From NCBI GenBank assembly GCA_946403735.1, contig CAMJAZ010000029.1, positions 1-10,560 of the forward strand: 10,560 bases of DNA, written 5' to 3'. Positions 1 to 6,737 of the stretch are shown here, one piece after another. The position numbers and the translations under genes were made by a program. This DNA comes from an uncultured Selenomonadales bacterium. GTDB lineage: Bacteria > Bacillota > Negativicutes > Selenomonadales > Selenomonadaceae. The notes beneath the pieces were generated by a model. The model did not search any database. It worked only from the letters and a program-made list of their open reading frames with translations, and was not told where the DNA came from. The first letter of the stretch is position 1. Every line of letters starts with the position of its first letter.

Positions 1-776
1 TTAAGCGGTTGTTGAAATTGATTTTGCGGTTGACCTTGATTCATCGGTTGCTGAAAATTTTGTTGAGGTTGCGGTTGAGGTTGTGGCTGTGGCGTAGCAG
101 GTCGATTGTCAGACGCAGGACGCGGCATAAAAAATTTGACAAGCTTATTTAAAAAGCTCATTATGTCAGATTCATCGGACGGCTGATTCCAATTTATATT
201 TGCCAGCGGTTGTGACAACTGCGACAAAATTTCATACATAGCCTGCGGCAGTTGTTCAGGGATTTTTGAGTCAAGCAATTCAAAGGCAGACTTCGACAAC
301 AGCACTGGTTCAAGCGCGTTGCCGCCTTCCTGCGACACGATTAAATTTTTAAATTGCGATAAAAGCGACTGCGTTTCAGGAGAAATTTTCATGGAAAATC
401 CCCTGTCGGCAAGTGAACCAAGTTGAAAAAGCATTCTGCCGAAAGTTGACAGTTGCTCCATTGAAAAGCGTTGACTTTCAATCGTACTGCCGATGCCCTT
501 ACCTAAAGTCTCCTGCAGTGAAAGGGATTGTTCTAAAATATTTCTGATGATCTGCCCAATTTCGCTAGGCATTTTATTAATGCCAGCTTTTTCACTTGTG
601 GCGATACGTTCAAGCGTTCCAGCTAAGTCACTGATTGCGGTACGTAAGGCAACGTTAGTTTGAGGTCGAAAACCAGATACTACGCCTTCGTCTCGGCGCT
701 GTATACCTTCAGACTCTCTTAACGGTCTTTCGGTCGTTACTGGACGAATACCAACGGCATTTGCATTTATAGGCAT
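1..776 (-). CDS. Hypothetical protein with Gln/Pro-rich C-terminal region, partial (3' end outside window)
   Basis: Reading the minus strand from ATG 776-774 gives 258 open codons that run off the left edge. The start is preceded by AAGGAAGTGA about 6 nt upstream, and the gene begins 15 bp after the rnhB stop, so the two are probably co-transcribed. The visible protein begins MPINANAVGIRP. It has a mostly helical, Leu/Ser/Gln-rich middle (about residues 45-215) without signal peptide or membrane segment, then after about residue 225 a Gln/Pro-rich low-complexity tail (PQPQPQPQ, NFQQPMNQGQ). I do not recognise the family. From general knowledge, rnhB in several Firmicutes is followed by a poorly characterised gene (B. 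subtilis ylqG) and a small FlhB-like gene; a FliK/YlqG-like role is possible here but is inference from position only. Confidence is high for the gene and low for any function. Confidence 0.85.
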   Translation of the reverse strand, partial: MPINANAVGIRPVTTERPLRESEGIQRRDEGVVSGFRPQTNVALRTAISDLAGTLERIATSEKAGINKMPSEIGQIIRNILEQSLSLQETLGKGIGSTIESQRFSMEQLSTFGRMLFQLGSLADRGFSMKISPETQSLLSQFKNLIVSQEGGNALEPVLLSKSAFELLDSKIPEQLPQAMYEILSQLSQPLANINWNQPSDESDIMSFLNKLVKFFMPRPASDNRPATPQPQPQPQPQQNFQQPMNQGQPQNQFQQPL

Positions 777-791
777 TAAATCACTTCCTTT

Positions 792-1463
792 TTAGGAAAT
801 TAACATAGATTTCACTGGATTAAAAGTTTTACGGTGAATGTTAGTAAAGCCAAAATTTTTTATCGCGGCAAGATGTTCTTTCGTACCGTAGCCACGATTT
901 TTTTCAAAACCATAAACTGGAAAAATTTTGCTCCATTCGTCAGCAAGTCTGTCACGTGACACTTTCGCGATAATTGACGCGGCTGCTATACTTGCGGAAA
1001 GTGCGTCGCCGTGAATTATGGCTTGACTTTCAATTTCACCGAAGTCAACTTTCATAGCGTCAGTAAGCACGAAGTCAGGCTTAATTGAAAGATTGTCAAC
1101 TGCGCGGCGCATTCCCAATAATGACGCTTGATAAACGTTAAGCGTGTCCACTTCCTCGACGCTAACTGCAACGCAGGAATAAGCTATCGCGGCAGATTTA
1201 ATTTCGTCGAAAAGTTTTTCACGAACTTTAGCGGAAATTTTTTTAGAATCGTTCAGCTTAGCAAGATAAAAATTCGGCGGCAGTATGACGGCGGCAACTA
1301 CGACTGGTCCGACAAGTGAACCGCGCCCAGCTTCGTCAACGCCAGCTATAAGATTGTAACCTTGACGCCGCATTTCATCTTCAAATTTATAAAGTTCCTG
1401 TACGCGCAATTTGTCTGCAACTTCGTCAAATTTTCTACTCAATTTTCCCGCCCCAATTTTCAA
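792..1463 (-). CDS. rnhB: Ribonuclease HII
   Basis: RNase HII is a cytoplasmic enzyme that cuts the RNA strand of RNA-DNA hybrids and nicks at single ribonucleotides embedded in DNA, starting ribonucleotide excision repair. The signature GVDEAGRGSLVGPVVVAAVI lies at residues 41-60. The four acidic catalytic residues of the family can be placed at D43, E44, D135 (VLTDAM) and D153 (HGDALSAS), followed by SIAAASIIAKVSRDR and the C-terminal GYGTKEH motif. At 223 aa it has normal length, with the N-terminal helical extension seen in other Firmicutes enzymes. The family motif usually reads GRGPLAGPV; here it is GRGSLVGPV. The start is uncertain. TTG at 1463 has no clear ribosome site, while the in-frame TTG at 1442 follows GGGGCGGG and may be the true start. 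It is the first gene of a minus-strand unit with the hypothetical gene at 1-776. Confidence 0.96.
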   Translation of the reverse strand: MKIGAGKLSRKFDEVADKLRVQELYKFEDEMRRQGYNLIAGVDEAGRGSLVGPVVVAAVILPPNFYLAKLNDSKKISAKVREKLFDEIKSAAIAYSCVAVSVEEVDTLNVYQASLLGMRRAVDNLSIKPDFVLTDAMKVDFGEIESQAIIHGDALSASIAAASIIAKVSRDRLADEWSKIFPVYGFEKNRGYGTKEHLAAIKNFGFTNIHRKTFNPVKSMLIS

Positions 1464-1484
1464 TCGAAAAAATTTTTACGTTTC

Positions 1485-1512
1485 ATTATATCCCGCAAAA
1501 ATTTTTTGTAAA
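1485..1512 (-). promoter_or_regulatory. Predicted promoter of rnhB
   Basis: On the minus strand a TATAAT -10 (1490-1485) has TTTACA (1512-1507) 16 bp upstream, a good sigma-A type promoter. The predicted transcript would start near 1478, giving a short leader before the TTG at 1463 or a longer one before the TTG at 1442. The -35 box lies about 10-14 bp from the left end of the MITE-like element. Confidence 0.6.
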
Positions 1513-1525
1513 TAGACACAATCTA

Positions 1526-1749
1526 GGGACTGTTTGTAAAATTAAATTTTATAAAATTTTTTAATAAACTACTTTTTCTTTGGCGCAAAGAAAAAGTAGC
1601 AAAAAGAAACATTGCGGCATTTGTGCGCCCACGATTAGCGTTTTATTAGTTTCAGCAATACACCGCGTCCCATTTGTTGCAACACTACAACGTTGCAACG
1701 GCGCTGGGAAATGCCGCTTTTTACCGTGATTTTTTTTACAAACAACCTC
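1526..1749. mobile_element. MITE-like non-coding element with terminal inverted repeats
   Basis: The ends are inverted copies of each other. The left end GGGACTGTTTGTAAAA (1526-1541) matches the reverse complement of the right end, GAGGTTGTTTGTAAAA (1749-1734), at 13 of 16 positions, the inner 11 being identical. A TA dinucleotide flanks each end (1524-1525 and 1750-1751), as for Tc1/mariner or IS630-type insertion. Equally, the octamer TCTAGGGA is found directly repeated at 1522-1529 and 1748-1755, which could be an 8-bp target duplication. No ORF of meaningful length lies inside. The interior holds a perfect palindrome (1569-1599), a 9-bp inverted repeat GCGGCATTT/AAATGCCGC, and GTTGCAAC twice (1676-1683, 1692-1699). 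The element sits between the divergent rnhB and lysA promoters. No transposase is visible, so it would be non-autonomous. Confidence 0.55.
1569..1599. repeat. Perfect 14-bp palindrome with 3-nt loop
   Basis: CTACTTTTTCTTTG (1569-1582), loop GCG, then its exact reverse complement CAAAGAAAAAGTAG (1586-1599). It lies inside the MITE-like element and would form a strong hairpin on either strand. There is no T-tract placed as in an intrinsic terminator. Similar 'CTTTTTCTTT ... AAAGAAAAAG' palindromes recur as interspersed repeats in various bacteria; whether this one does needs a genome search. Confidence 0.8.
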
Positions 1750-1798
1750 TAGGGAATTAATAATGATTTTTTCCTACTCCCTACCTGCTACTTTCTAG

Positions 1799-1827
1799 TT
1801 TTCTTTTCATAAAATCTTTGCTATAAT
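1799..1827 (+). promoter_or_regulatory. Possible lysA promoter
   Basis: A perfect TATAAT (1822-1827) lies 30 bp upstream of the preferred lysA start. Seventeen bp further up is TTTTCT (1799-1804), only a weak -35 match, so the promoter rests mainly on the -10 box and its position. Confidence 0.45.
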
Positions 1828-1857
1828 TTTTTTGTTATAAGAAAGGTGGTACAAACT

Positions 1858-3102
1858 TTGAACGAAAAAATTTTTCCGCTAAGTGATGCACAACTGCGCG
1901 AAGTCATTAAAAAATTTCCAACGCCGTTTCATCTGTACGACGAAGGCACGATTAAAAAAAATTTCCGCCGACTTCGTGAAACTTTTTCATGGGCAAAAAA
2001 TTTCCGTGAACATTTCGCGGTAAAGGCAACGCCTAATCCAGCTATCGTGAAAATTTTAGCAAGTGACGGCGCTGGTACGGACTGCAGTTCATTGGCGGAA
2101 CTTTTAATCAGTGAACGTGCTGGCGTTATCGGTGAAAAAATTATGCTGACTTCTAACGATACCCCTGCCGACGAATTTAAAAAAGCGCTTGAACTTGGCG
2201 CGATTATAAATCTTGACGACATAACGCACATTGACTACCTTGAAAAAAAAGCTGGTCTGCCGAAATGTATTTCATTTCGCTACAATCCCGCCGATTTGAT
2301 GAATGAAGGCAATGAAATTATCGGCAAGCCTGCAGAGGCTAAGTACGGCTTGACGCGCAAACAAATTTTCGATGCTTACAGAATTTCCCGCGATAAAGGC
2401 ATTAAACGTTTTGGTCTTCACACAATGGTTGCGTCAAATGAACTTGAGACGGAAATTTTTTTATTGACGGCTAAAATTATGTTTGAACTTGCCGTCGAAA
2501 TTAAAAATAAACTTGGAATTGAACTTGAATTTGTCAACTTAGGCGGCGGCTTTGGCATTCCCTATCGTCCAAATGAAAAGCCTGTTGACTTCCGCGCAGT
2601 TGGTGAAGGCATTCACGAATTGTATGAAAAAGTTTTAGTCAGCAATGGGCTTGATAACGTTGCCATTGCTACGGAAAGTGGACGCGCTATGACTGGCAAT
2701 GCTGGCTGGCTCGTGTCGACTGTCATTCACGAAAAAAATACGTACAAAAATTATATCGGCTTGGATTCGTGTATGGCAAATTTAATGCGTCCTGCAATGT
2801 ACGGCGCTTATCATCACATTACAATTTCTAGCAAGGAAAATTTGCCGCTTACGAACATTTACGACGTGACGGGCTCACTTTGTGAAAACAATGACAAGTT
2901 CGCGATTGATAGAAAGTTGCCGAAAATTGAAATTGGCGACGTGCTGATTATTCACGACACTGGCGCACATGGTCACGCAATGGGCTTTAACTACAATGGC
3001 AAACTTCGTAGCGCTGAACTTTTACTGCGTGAAAATGGCAACGTCGAAATGATTCGCCGCGCAGAAACGCTTGACGATTATTTTGCAACGTTGAACTTTT
3101 AG
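1858..3102 (+). CDS. lysA: Diaminopimelate decarboxylase
   Basis: A PLP-dependent fold III enzyme that decarboxylates meso-2,6-diaminopimelate to L-lysine, the last step of lysine synthesis. Numbered from the TTG start (414 aa), the PLP lysine is K56 in HFAVKATPNP. The barrel motif LHTM carries H188. The phosphate-binding GGGFGIPY follows near 229-236, then ESGR at 273-276. The partner-subunit cysteine is C342 in CENND, and the C-terminal Tyr region is GFNYNG. I prefer TTG 1858 because AAAGGTGG (1843-1849) lies 8 nt upstream; an upstream in-frame GTG at 1846 lies inside that ribosome site. Related fold III decarboxylases (carboxynorspermidine, or lysine/ornithine in Selenomonas) were considered, but the CENNDKFAIDR region and overall length fit LysA better. 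It stands alone between two promoters. Substrate assignment is by family. Confidence 0.9.
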   Translation: MNEKIFPLSDAQLREVIKKFPTPFHLYDEGTIKKNFRRLRETFSWAKNFREHFAVKATPNPAIVKILASDGAGTDCSSLAELLISERAGVIGEKIMLTSNDTPADEFKKALELGAIINLDDITHIDYLEKKAGLPKCISFRYNPADLMNEGNEIIGKPAEAKYGLTRKQIFDAYRISRDKGIKRFGLHTMVASNELETEIFLLTAKIMFELAVEIKNKLGIELEFVNLGGGFGIPYRPNEKPVDFRAVGEGIHELYEKVLVSNGLDNVAIATESGRAMTGNAGWLVSTVIHEKNTYKNYIGLDSCMANLMRPAMYGAYHHITISSKENLPLTNIYDVTGSLCENNDKFAIDRKLPKIEIGDVLIIHDTGAHGHAMGFNYNGKLRSAELLLRENGNVEMIRRAETLDDYFATLNF

Positions 3103-3111
3103 AAAAAAAGA

Positions 3112-3140
3112 TTGACAGTTTCAACTTTTTTCCATAAAAT
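3112..3140 (+). promoter_or_regulatory. Near-consensus sigma-A promoter for the 3193 gene
   Basis: TTGACA (3112-3117), a 17-bp spacer and TAAAAT (3135-3140) form an almost perfect vegetative promoter 10 bp after the lysA stop. The predicted transcript starts near 3147, about 46 nt before the ATG at 3193. No terminator is visible between lysA and this promoter. Confidence 0.75.
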
Positions 3141-3192
3141 TTTCGTGACAGAGATTCGGTTAAAATTTTTGCGTCGTGGGAAGTGATTTTTT

Positions 3193-3459
3193 ATGGAAGT
3201 GCCAGCACTAAATAATTTTATGGATACGATACCATTGGACGTGCTAATCGGGTTTATCTGCCTTTTCGTATTTGGCATTGTTCTTGGCGCGGCGATATGT
3301 TTACCATATGTGCATAAACATTCTACGTTGCCGCTGGAAAAATTAAGTGGCGATTGGATATGGCGTTACAAGCCAGATTTAATTTTGTGTATAATCGGCT
3401 GTTTAGCGTTCATAGTCATGAGCTTTTTATTGATAGGCGGCTGGTGGCGTATTAGGTAG
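3193..3459 (+). CDS. Small two-helix integral membrane protein, unknown function
   Basis: The 88-aa protein has two hydrophobic helices, at about residues 16-38 and 62-83, joined by a hydrophilic loop containing HKH and KLSGDWIWRYKP. It ends in GGWWRIR. No catalytic motif is seen and I do not recognise the family. The ATG is preceded by GGGAAGTG with 8 nt spacing; a second in-frame ATG at codon 10 has no better ribosome site. It has its own near-consensus promoter, and the next gene begins 83 bp later behind another promoter, so it appears to be a single-gene unit between lysine synthesis and the envelope cluster. The hydrophobic pattern, promoter and ribosome site support a real gene. The function is unknown. 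Confidence 0.75.
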   Translation: MEVPALNNFMDTIPLDVLIGFICLFVFGIVLGAAICLPYVHKHSTLPLEKLSGDWIWRYKPDLILCIIGCLAFIVMSFLLIGGWWRIR

Positions 3460-3477
3460 ATTTTTACGCGAAATTGC

Positions 3478-3506
3478 TTGCAATGTGAATGGTAGTTTGT
3501 TATAAT
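3478..3506 (+). promoter_or_regulatory. Predicted extended -10 promoter of the OmpH/LpxD cluster
   Basis: TTGCAA (3478-3483), a 17-bp spacer and TATAAT (3501-3506), with TGT directly before the -10 giving an extended -10 element. The predicted start near 3513 leaves about a 30-nt leader containing AAAGGAG before the ATG at 3543. Confidence 0.7.
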
Positions 3507-3542
3507 TCGCGGCGTTAAAGTTTTTCAAAGGAGCGGTATTTA

Positions 3543-4010
3543 ATGATAAAACTTGAGAAAAAGCAGGTAAAGATTATTAGCATATTGATTGCGTTAGTTT
3601 TTATCGGCAGTGTTGTAGCATTGGCACTTACGCAGAGCGGCGGAATTGCATCGGCGGCGCCGTCAGGTTCAGTTGGCGTTGTGGATATGTCGCAAGTTAT
3701 GATGCAACATCCAGATAGACAAAGTGCTGAAGATCAGTTGAAAGCTACGATTGATGAAGTTGAGAAAAATTTCAAAGAAAAAGAAGCTAGCTTGAGTGAT
3801 CAGGAAAAACAAGATTTCTATATGCAAAGTCAGCAGATTATCGCTAATAAAGAAAGTGAACTTAGCGAACAACTTTTGAAAAAGGTTGAAGAAATTGTAA
3901 AGCAAGTTGCAGATGCCAAAGGTTTAAGCGTCGTAGTTTCTAAAGCGGCGGTTGTATACGGCGGCAATGACATTACCCAAGATGTTATTTCCAGACTTGC
4001 CAAGAAATAA
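3543..4010 (+). CDS. ompH: OmpH/Skp family periplasmic chaperone-like protein (first paralog)
   Basis: Skp/OmpH proteins are periplasmic trimeric chaperones that hold unfolded outer-membrane proteins on their way to the BAM complex. This 155-aa protein has a hydrophobic N-terminal segment (about 11-31) followed by SAAPSG, so it is exported by a signal peptide or anchored. Next come the first beta strand GVVDMSQVM (45-53), a charged coiled coil (about 60-125) and the closing strand/helix unit LSVVVSKAAVVYGGNDITQDVISRL (128-152), the family order. Length is close to the usual 160-170 aa. AAAGGAG lies 9 nt upstream of the ATG. It is followed by a terminator-like hairpin before the second, much longer paralog. 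The fold assignment is firm; chaperone activity is inferred from the family. Confidence 0.88.
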   Translation: MIKLEKKQVKIISILIALVFIGSVVALALTQSGGIASAAPSGSVGVVDMSQVMMQHPDRQSAEDQLKATIDEVEKNFKEKEASLSDQEKQDFYMQSQQIIANKESELSEQLLKKVEEIVKQVADAKGLSVVVSKAAVVYGGNDITQDVISRLAKK

Positions 4011-4067
4011 TTTTACGTAGGCTTAAATCCTACCAATTCCGTTATTGAGGAAAATATTGTGTCGAAA

Positions 4068-4106
4068 GGAAAGTCGAAGGCAACAAAACTTCACTTTCCA
4101 TTTTTT
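4068..4106 (+). terminator. Intrinsic terminator or attenuator between the first two ompH genes
   Basis: GGAAAGTCGAAG (4068-4079) pairs with CTTCACTTTCC (4089-4099) with one bulged C and a 9-nt loop, followed by A and six Ts (4101-4106). It would end or attenuate transcription from the 3478 promoter after the first ompH. No clear second promoter is seen before 4137, so partial read-through is the simplest reading. A smaller hairpin GTAGG/CCTAC lies just upstream (4017-4033). Confidence 0.65.
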
Positions 4107-4136
4107 AATAGGAATTAAATCGTAAAGGGGCGCGTG

Positions 4137-5207
4137 ATGTCTAACTACAGGCTGGGATTTGCATTTGTATCAGCCGCGTTAATTGCTGGCGGATTATATT
4201 TTTATGAGCCGCCTAAAGCGCCGCCTAGTGAAACTGTATCACAAGTTGCAGAAGATGAAAAACCGCGTGGCGTTGGCATTATCGACGTTGAACAAATTAA
4301 AGCTAAACATTCCGACGGCGCACTTTTAGACAAATTGCGCGAACGTGAAATTCAGCTACGCCTTGAACTTGAAGAGGCAATGCATCCGATTATTCCGCCG
4401 AAAATTCCAGAAGTTGACACTAAACCGTTTGACGACTCTGCGCGGGAAAAAATTATGCAGGAATTTATGTCGAAGATGTCAGACCTTAAGGCGAAGGAAA
4501 TTAATTTGATTGAAAAATATCGTGCTGAAACTGAACCAGAATATTTAAAGCGGCGCAATGAAGTTCGCGATATTTATTTCAATGAGGCAATGAATATCAC
4601 GCTTAAACTTCAGAATGCTAAAAGTTTGTATCTTTCGCAGGAAGAATATCAAGCCTTGCAGGATCGATTTGCTGAAATTACGGCTGAACGTAACGTCAAG
4701 CAAAATGAAGTTCGTGAAGAGTGGATTAAATCGATTAACGATAAGGTGACGGCGGAAATTTCTGCGGAACAGGAAAAACTTCGTGCTGAATATCAAGCCG
4801 CCTACAAGCACGCTGAAGATGAAGCCGCGCAGAAAATTCGTGAAGTTGAGGCTAGAAATCAAGCGTTGTTGAATGCCGCTAATGAAATGGATTATATGCG
4901 GACGCGTCGGCAGGAACTTTACGATGAACTTATTGCAACTACAAAGCAAGCTAATGAGTTGGAAAGTAAACTTTTCAGTACAATTGCGGTTGAGGCTGGC
5001 AGACTTGCGGCGACGTTAAAATTGCAAATGGTTTTCGTACAAAATGACGAAGATATTAGAGATGATAAATATTCCTTGCCAAAAATTAAAAATACAGCGA
5101 ACTTCCGCCCAACTTCTAACACGATAATTTTTGCTAGCGGCGGAATTACTGACCTAACAAATGACGTAATTAAATCTATGAAACTTAAAGGTATTTTGAC
5201 TGATTAG
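4137..5207 (+). CDS. Long OmpH/Skp-like coiled-coil protein (second paralog, about 356 aa)
   Basis: It begins with a short positively charged stretch and a hydrophobic segment (about 7-23, GFAFVSAALIAGGLYFY), then a Pro-rich linker (PPKAPPSE). The Skp-type first strand VGIIDVEQIKAKH is at about 46-58. A very long Glu/Lys/Arg/Ala-rich coiled coil (about 62-285) follows, and the Skp-type closing unit TIIFASGGITDLTNDVIKSM lies near the C-terminus. The ends match the 155-aa neighbour, but the helical arm is more than twice as long as in a standard Skp. I place the start at ATG 4137, 6 nt after AAAGGGG; the GTG at 4134 is too close to it. It probably sits in the periplasm, tethered by its N-terminal helix. 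A role in outer-membrane protein transport or in spanning the periplasm is inference. Confidence 0.82.
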   Translation: MSNYRLGFAFVSAALIAGGLYFYEPPKAPPSETVSQVAEDEKPRGVGIIDVEQIKAKHSDGALLDKLREREIQLRLELEEAMHPIIPPKIPEVDTKPFDDSAREKIMQEFMSKMSDLKAKEINLIEKYRAETEPEYLKRRNEVRDIYFNEAMNITLKLQNAKSLYLSQEEYQALQDRFAEITAERNVKQNEVREEWIKSINDKVTAEISAEQEKLRAEYQAAYKHAEDEAAQKIREVEARNQALLNAANEMDYMRTRRQELYDELIATTKQANELESKLFSTIAVEAGRLAATLKLQMVFVQNDEDIRDDKYSLPKIKNTANFRPTSNTIIFASGGITDLTNDVIKSMKLKGILTD

Positions 5208-5273
5208 GAAGTAGAAAAAAATTACTCCCTACTTAATACTAACTACTCACTAAAATAGAAAGGAAAGATGATT

Positions 5274-5702
5274 TTGAAAAAATTAATTGTCGCGGCTGTT
5301 TTAATGTGTTCAACATTTTTCATCGCGGGTTGTGGTGAACCTGAAAATGTTGGTTACGTCGACCAAAAAAGAATTATGACTGAAGCGCCGCAAATGACTG
5401 CTTTAATGGAAGAAGCCACTAAAAAAGTTGAAGAAATTGAAGCCGAAGTAAAAACTACGTTGGATAATAACGCTGAAATGAGTGACGAAGACCGCCAAAA
5501 ACTCGTTTCACAATTTGAACGCAAAATGGATGGCGTAAATCAAGCTTACTCAACGCAAATCCAAAATAAACTTGATACCGCGCTTGCCGATATTTGCAAA
5601 TCTAAAAACGTCTCAATCGTTATGGACAACACAGGCAATCAAAAAGTTTTAATCGGCGGAGGAATTGACCTTACTGACGAAGTTATAAACAAATTAAAGT
5701 AG
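5274..5702 (+). CDS. ompH: OmpH/Skp-like lipoprotein (third paralog)
   Basis: The start MKKLIVAAVLMCSTFFIAGCG is a lipoprotein signal peptide with lipobox FIAGC; the lipidated Cys is residue 20 counted from TTG 5274. The mature part has the Skp-type first strand NVGYVDQKRIM, a Glu/Lys-rich coiled coil (about 40-100) and the closing unit SIVMDNTGNQKVLIGGG..DLTDEVINKL, like its two upstream neighbours. TTG 5274 lies 9 nt after AAAGGA. The in-frame ATG at 5268 is only 3 nt from it and would add M-I-L; either start keeps the lipoprotein signal. It ends 9 bp before lpxD, whose ribosome site overlaps the stop, so translation is probably coupled. A membrane-tethered Skp-like chaperone is inferred. 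Confidence 0.87.
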   Translation: MKKLIVAAVLMCSTFFIAGCGEPENVGYVDQKRIMTEAPQMTALMEEATKKVEEIEAEVKTTLDNNAEMSDEDRQKLVSQFERKMDGVNQAYSTQIQNKLDTALADICKSKNVSIVMDNTGNQKVLIGGGIDLTDEVINKLK

Positions 5703-5711
5703 GCTATTGTC

Positions 5712-6734
5712 ATGGAAAAAAATTTATTTGAAATCGTCACGATAACTGGCGGAGAAATTTTAGGTGACGGCGCAGTAAAAATTTCTGGCTTGAATCGGTT
5801 GGATATGGCGAAGGCTGGCGATTTATGCTTTGCTGATGAAATACACATTGACGACGCTAAAATCTGCGCGGCATCAGCTGTAATTATTCCGTCAAGTTTC
5901 AATGGCGATTTTCCCAAGCCCGCAATTAAAGTTGAAAATCCACGTGCCGCCTTTGCAAAGTTGCTTGAAATTTTCATACCTAAAATTGAAATTCCTACTG
6001 GCATAAGTCCCCAAGCTTTTATCGGCAAAAATGTTGACATTGCAGACGACGTAAAAATTATGCCTTTCGCTTACATTGGAGACGGCGTGAAAATTGAAAG
6101 TGGCGCAGTAATTTATCCTCACACTTACATAGGGCATTACGCGACGATTGGCGCACAGACGATTATTTATTCAAGCGTGACAATTCGCGAATATTGCAAA
6201 GTTGGTAGACGTTGCGTGATTCACAGTTCAACCGTTATCGGCTCGGACGGTTTCGGCTTTACAACTTCAAAGGGGGTGCATACAAAAGTTCCGCAAGTCG
6301 GCAACGTCATTATTGAAGACGACGTGGAAATTGGGGCGCACGTCGGAATTGATAGAGCAGCTATGGGTTCAACTGTCATCGGTCACGGTACGAAAATTGA
6401 TAATCTCGTACACATTGCGCACAACTGCAAAATCGGTGCTAACTGCCTTATCGTTGCGCAGACTGGCATTTCTGGTTCAACGACGGTCGGCGATAACGTA
6501 ACTTTTGGCGGACAAGTCGGCACGGTTGGTCATATAACAATCGGCGGAAATTCTGTTTACGCGGCGCGGTCGGGCATTACAAAAAATATGCCTGAAGGCT
6601 TTTTCGGCGCTGGCTTTCCCGTACAAACTCATTCAGATTGGCTACGTATGCAAGCCGCCTTACAAAAAGTCCCTGTACTGCTCAAGAAAATTTCTAAGCT
6701 TGAGAAAAAAATTTCTGAAAAGGAAGGTGATTAA
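5712..6734 (+). CDS. lpxD: UDP-3-O-acylglucosamine N-acyltransferase LpxD
   Basis: LpxD adds the second 3-hydroxyacyl chain, from acyl-ACP, to the 2-amino group of UDP-3-O-acylglucosamine in cytoplasmic lipid A synthesis. The 340-aa length is typical. Residues 1-95 form the N-terminal uridine-binding domain (SGLNRLDMAKAGDLCFA). From about 98 to 290 there are hexapeptide repeats of the left-handed beta helix (IGKNVD, IADDVK, IGDGVK, VGDNVT, IGGNSV). The catalytic His is H237 in NLVHIAHNC, and GSDGFGF lies at 177-183. The C-terminal helix QTHSDWLRMQAALQKVP (305-321) is also family-like. The start ATG follows the third ompH stop by 9 bp, with TAGG as a weak ribosome site. Its presence shows the host makes an LPS-type outer membrane. 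Confidence 0.97.
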   Translation: MEKNLFEIVTITGGEILGDGAVKISGLNRLDMAKAGDLCFADEIHIDDAKICAASAVIIPSSFNGDFPKPAIKVENPRAAFAKLLEIFIPKIEIPTGISPQAFIGKNVDIADDVKIMPFAYIGDGVKIESGAVIYPHTYIGHYATIGAQTIIYSSVTIREYCKVGRRCVIHSSTVIGSDGFGFTTSKGVHTKVPQVGNVIIEDDVEIGAHVGIDRAAMGSTVIGHGTKIDNLVHIAHNCKIGANCLIVAQTGISGSTTVGDNVTFGGQVGTVGHITIGGNSVYAARSGITKNMPEGFFGAGFPVQTHSDWLRMQAALQKVPVLLKKISKLEKKISEKEGD

Positions 6735-6737
6735 ATT

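Noticed and set aside
1846..3102. Reading the 1846 gene as carboxynorspermidine or lysine/ornithine decarboxylase
   Set aside because: These share the fold, but the CENNDKFAIDR region, GGGFGIPY and ESGR motifs and the length fit diaminopimelate decarboxylase best.
4352..4949. Minus-strand open frames opposite the long ompH (about 68 and 134 aa)
   Set aside because: They are shadows of the Glu/Lys-rich coiled-coil gene, without ribosome sites or recognisable proteins.
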